Shown one piece after another: positions 6,677 to 8,660 of a DNA stretch of 8,660 bases. The notes beneath the pieces are model-generated. The model was not told the DNA's origin. It made no database searches and worked only from the letters and a program-made list of their open reading frames with translations. This DNA comes from Dehalococcoidia bacterium. Its GTDB lineage: Bacteria; Chloroflexota; Dehalococcoidia; GIF9; AB-539-J10. A program made the translations under genes and the position numbers. Numbering within the stretch: the stretch's first letter is position 1; each line of letters begins with the position of its first letter. The DNA lies in NCBI GenBank assembly GCA_030669525.1, contig DAOVDO010000031.1, positions 1 through 8,660 of the forward strand. Reading direction: 5' to 3'.

Positions 6677-8011
6677 ATGGAGAAAAGACCCCTCTTTGAT
6701 ATGCCAGAGGAAGCAGAACTGACTCAAAGCGTGCCTCTAGCAGCAAGGATGCGACCGCGAACTTTTACTGAGTTCGTCGGGCAGGAGCACTTAGTTACTG
6801 AGAAACGAGTGTTGCGAAAATGCATCGAGTCAGACCAGCTACCCTCCATAATCCTGTGGGGGCCAGCGGGCAGTGGTAAAACAACCCTGGCTTATATTAT
6901 TGCCAGTGTCACGAGGTCGCATTTCAGTCCCCTAAGTGCTGTAAGTGCAGGAGTGTCTGACATGAGACGTGTTATCGACGAGGCCAAGAAAAGGCTAAGA
7001 CTCTCAGGGCAGAGAACTATTCTTTTTATAGATGAAATACACCGCTTCAATAAGGCGCAACAGGATGCTGCATTGCCTTTCGTGGAAAATGGCACCGTGA
7101 CCTTCATTGGAGCGACCACGGAAAATCCTTCCTTCGAAGTTATTTCGCCGCTTCTTTCTCGCTGCCGAACTTTCCGCTTAAACCTGTTGAGCGATGAGGA
7201 GATTAAGCTCATCGTGGAGCGAGCTATAAAAGATGAGGAAAGAGGTTTGGGAAAGCTTAAAATCAGCATGAGTGAGGAAGCTTTAAACCACCTGGTAACT
7301 ATGTCCAACGGGGATGCCCGTGTTGCATTAAACGCTCTGGAGATGTCGGCCTTTGCCACTTTACCTGACAGTAAGGGGCAGCGATTAATAAATCTACCTG
7401 TTATTGAAGAGGCACTGCAGCACCGCGCTTTGCTCTATGACAAGAGTGGTGACCAGCACTATGACCTTATTTCGGCGCTGCATAAGTCCCTGCGTGGCTC
7501 TGACCCAGATGCCGCTCTGTACTGGTTAGGACGTATGCTGGAAGCTGGTGAGGATCCCCTTTATATCGCTCGCCGCCTGGTTCGATTTGCCTCTGAAGAT
7601 GTGGGCATGGCTGACCCTCAAGCCCTGATGATTGCGGTGGCTGCCCAGCAGGCAGTGCATTTCGTAGGACTGCCAGAAGGCAACCTGGCTTTAGCCGAGG
7701 CTGTGGTCTATCTGGCATCAGCTCCTAAGAGCAACTCGTTATACCAGGCTTATTCCAAAGTCCAGGAAGATATACAGCACGGTCGAAATGAGCCGGTACC
7801 GCTCCATTTACGTAACCCGGTAACAGGCTTGATGCAACAGATGGGATACGGCCACGGTTATAAATATGCCCATGATTATCCCGACCATTTCGTCAAGCAG
7901 CAAAACCTGCCTTCCACCCTCCAGGGGAAGCGCTATTATATCCCCGGTGACCAGGGTTATGAAAAGGAGATTACTGCCAGACTTAAAAGATGGTGGGGTA
8001 ATAATTTTTGA
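6677..8011 (+). CDS. rarA: Replication-associated recombination protein A (RarA/MgsA), AAA+ ATPase
   Basis: RarA (MgsA, related to eukaryotic WRNIP1/Mgs1) is a tetrameric DNA-dependent AAA+ ATPase of the clamp-loader clade that acts at stalled or gapped replication forks. The family opening PLAARMRPRTFTEFVGQEHL is at about 20-39. Walker A GPAGSGKT is at 62-69, Walker B LFIDE at 116-120 followed by IHRFNKAQQD, sensor 1 GATTENPSFE at 145-154, the arginine-finger segment SRCR at 161-164, and sensor 2 NGDARVALNALE at 211-222. The C-terminal oligomerisation part includes RRLVRFASEDVGMADPQAL (299-317), YLASAPKSNS (345-354) and LRNPVTGLM (378-386). The 444-residue length is normal and all motifs look intact. 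The ATG at 6677 lacks a good ribosome-binding site (only AAGAAG at 6663-6668). The stop overlaps the start of the next gene. Confidence 0.96.
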   Translation: MEKRPLFDMPEEAELTQSVPLAARMRPRTFTEFVGQEHLVTEKRVLRKCIESDQLPSIILWGPAGSGKTTLAYIIASVTRSHFSPLSAVSAGVSDMRRVIDEAKKRLRLSGQRTILFIDEIHRFNKAQQDAALPFVENGTVTFIGATTENPSFEVISPLLSRCRTFRLNLLSDEEIKLIVERAIKDEERGLGKLKISMSEEALNHLVTMSNGDARVALNALEMSAFATLPDSKGQRLINLPVIEEALQHRALLYDKSGDQHYDLISALHKSLRGSDPDAALYWLGRMLEAGEDPLYIARRLVRFASEDVGMADPQALMIAVAAQQAVHFVGLPEGNLALAEAVVYLASAPKSNSLYQAYSKVQEDIQHGRNEPVPLHLRNPVTGLMQQMGYGHGYKYAHDYPDHFVKQQNLPSTLQGKRYYIPGDQGYEKEITARLKRWWGNNF

Positions 8012-8490
8012 AAATTACACGCTCCGATTTTACCAATCCCTTTAATATTTCCTCCACTAGAAATGCAGCAAGGGTATTTATTGCTATTCTCATTTCTCTA
8101 TTACTCCTCATACTGACAGCTCAACCTGTGTATGCTTGTATTATCACCATAATGCCCGATAGCGCCACCGGATATGTCGGTGAGACCCTTACCTTCACCA
8201 TAGATGTTCAAAAGACCCACCGCACTTGCATTACCCCCATAGATGATACTGAGATAAACCTCAAGGGCATGGAATTGGTCAGTCAGACTCTGTGGCAGCA
8301 GGTCAGCTCAGATTTACATAGAAAGCAGATAACTATAATACTGGTCGAGGTGGGAGAGGGGCTAATAGAAGTTACCAGAGAATGCATCAAGGGTGGCGGC
8401 TCCTGCACTGCCATAGTTACCATTAAAGAGGCAGAGGATACCCCCACCCCTGTACCCATTACACCCCCAGTCTCTTCCAATACAAGATGA
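8008..8490 (+). CDS. Small secreted cysteine-containing protein, possibly shortened at its C-terminus
   Basis: I cannot name a family. A signal peptide is clear: basic N-region (R19, R22), a hydrophobic core at about 23-38, and probable cleavage after VYA at residue 43, just before C44. C44 could make it a lipoprotein, but tyrosine at -2 is a poor lipobox. The mature part contains a beta-rich stretch (ATGYVGETLTFTIDVQ, about 53-68) resembling Ig-like or archaellin-type sandwich domains. Four cysteines (44, 74, 126, 133) could form two disulfides. A Thr/Pro-rich tail (about 144-156) looks like a linker, which in similar proteins often leads to a membrane anchor; here the frame stops at residue 160. 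The TTG start at 8008 overlaps the rarA TGA as TTGA; an in-frame stop at 8002-8004 excludes an earlier start, and GGTGGGG (7992-7998) is a suitable ribosome-binding site. The stop lies inside the first copy of a repeat that precedes a transposase-like frame. Confidence 0.75.
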   Translation: MKITRSDFTNPFNISSTRNAARVFIAILISLLLLILTAQPVYACIITIMPDSATGYVGETLTFTIDVQKTHRTCITPIDDTEINLKGMELVSQTLWQQVSSDLHRKQITIILVEVGEGLIEVTRECIKGGGSCTAIVTIKEAEDTPTPVPITPPVSSNTR

Positions 8491-8495
8491 GCCTG
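8483..8495 (+). repeat. 13-base direct repeat, copy 1 (putative insertion-element end)
   Basis: CAAGATGAGCCTG occurs here and again at 8518-8530, a start-to-start distance of 35 bases. This copy contains the stop codon of the secreted-protein gene (8488-8490). Closely spaced direct repeats ahead of a transposase-like frame resemble transposase-binding sites at an element end. The exact element boundary cannot be placed without the other end. Confidence 0.55.
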
Positions 8496-8517
8496 GAGAG
8501 GGTATCGATTTCTAACG

Positions 8518-8530
8518 CAAGATGAGCCTG
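8518..8530 (+). repeat. 13-base direct repeat, copy 2 (putative insertion-element end)
   Basis: This is the second exact copy of CAAGATGAGCCTG, lying 33 bases before the first in-frame ATG of the partial transposase-like gene. Its sequence match to copy 1 is seen directly; the role as a transposase-binding or terminal repeat is inferred from position. Confidence 0.55.
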
Positions 8531-8562
8531 AGTAGTTAGGGCAACACGTTTATGATTGGGAC

Positions 8563-8660
8563 ATGCGACTGATCATGAACGATAGGAATCTACAAACAAT
8601 AGAACAAGTCAGACAATTTCTGGGAGGGAGTGAGGCGCTTGAATTCAGGGCGCTATCTGT
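8563..8660 (+). CDS. 5' fragment of an integrase-core (rve/DDE) transposase-like gene
   Basis: An open frame begins after an in-frame TAG at 8533-8535 and runs to the window edge. From the ATG at 8563 it reads MRLIMNDRNLQTIEQVRQFL, then GGSEALEFRALS. An alternative ATG at 8575 starts directly at MNDRNLQ. I recall this N-terminus (MNDRNLQTIEQVRQFL, followed by SEALEF) from a widespread group of bacterial integrase catalytic-region transposases, in which a helix-turn-helix DNA-binding part precedes the DDE domain. Only about 32 codons are in the window, so no catalytic residue is visible and the assignment rests on remembered resemblance. No strong ribosome-binding site is seen. The two direct repeats just upstream fit an element end. 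Confidence 0.55.
   Translation, partial: MRLIMNDRNLQTIEQVRQFLGGSEALEFRALS

Noticed and set aside
6892..7359. 155-codon reverse-strand open frame inside rarA
   Set aside because: Antisense shadow of the AAA+ core; no recognisable domain or initiation signal.
1..8660. CRISPR arrays, tRNA or rRNA genes, riboswitches, prophage or defence genes
   Set aside because: No regularly spaced repeats, no tRNA-like cloverleaf seen in the spacers, and all spacers are under 200 bases; every long frame is accounted for by metabolic, replication or envelope genes, except the partial transposase-like frame at the right edge.

Overview
The window appears to come from an anaerobic bacterium with a Wood-Ljungdahl (acetyl-CoA) pathway, most likely a member of the Chloroflexota and plausibly Dehalococcoidia. 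Three things suggest this: the corrinoid methyl-transfer gene set, a 46-residue double-CXXC protein of the DUF5679 type that I associate with Chloroflexota, and mid-range GC. The lineage is an inference from protein resemblance; the window contains no rRNA or other marker gene. All recognised genes lie on the + strand.

Region 1 (about 49-5274) is a compact operon for the methyl-transfer end of the pathway: acsD and acsC (the two subunits of the corrinoid iron-sulfur protein, CFeSP), a RACo/AcsV-type ATP-dependent reductive activator, and acsE (methyltetrahydrofolate:CFeSP methyltransferase). AcsE moves the methyl group from methyl-tetrahydrofolate to Co(I) of AcsCD. RACo rescues CFeSP that has oxidised to Co(II). 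The methylated CFeSP would then feed an acetyl-CoA synthase (AcsB) encoded outside the window. The genes are tightly packed (4-base overlap, then 10-base gaps) and are preceded by a good extended -10 promoter. acsC and the RACo gene both use TTG starts.

Region 2 (5275-6487) begins with an AT-rich spacer carrying a sigma-70-like promoter. It is followed by the tiny putative zinc-binding DUF5679 protein and by an unrecognised four-helix membrane protein with a roughly 150-residue soluble domain.

Region 3 (6488-8490) is a 189-base spacer with a second extended -10 promoter candidate, then rarA/mgsA (an AAA+ ATPase acting at stalled replication forks). A small secreted cysteine-containing protein follows, translationally coupled to rarA through a TTGA start/stop overlap.

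Region 4 (8483-8660) looks like the left edge of an insertion element. Two copies of a 13-base direct repeat precede an open frame whose N-terminus resembles integrase-core (rve/DDE) transposases, and this frame runs off the window. The first repeat copy overlaps the stop codon of the secreted-protein gene, so that protein may have been shortened by the insertion.

I found no clearly new defence or mobile system. The points most worth following are the insertion boundary, the C-terminally extended AcsE, and the two unnamed envelope proteins.
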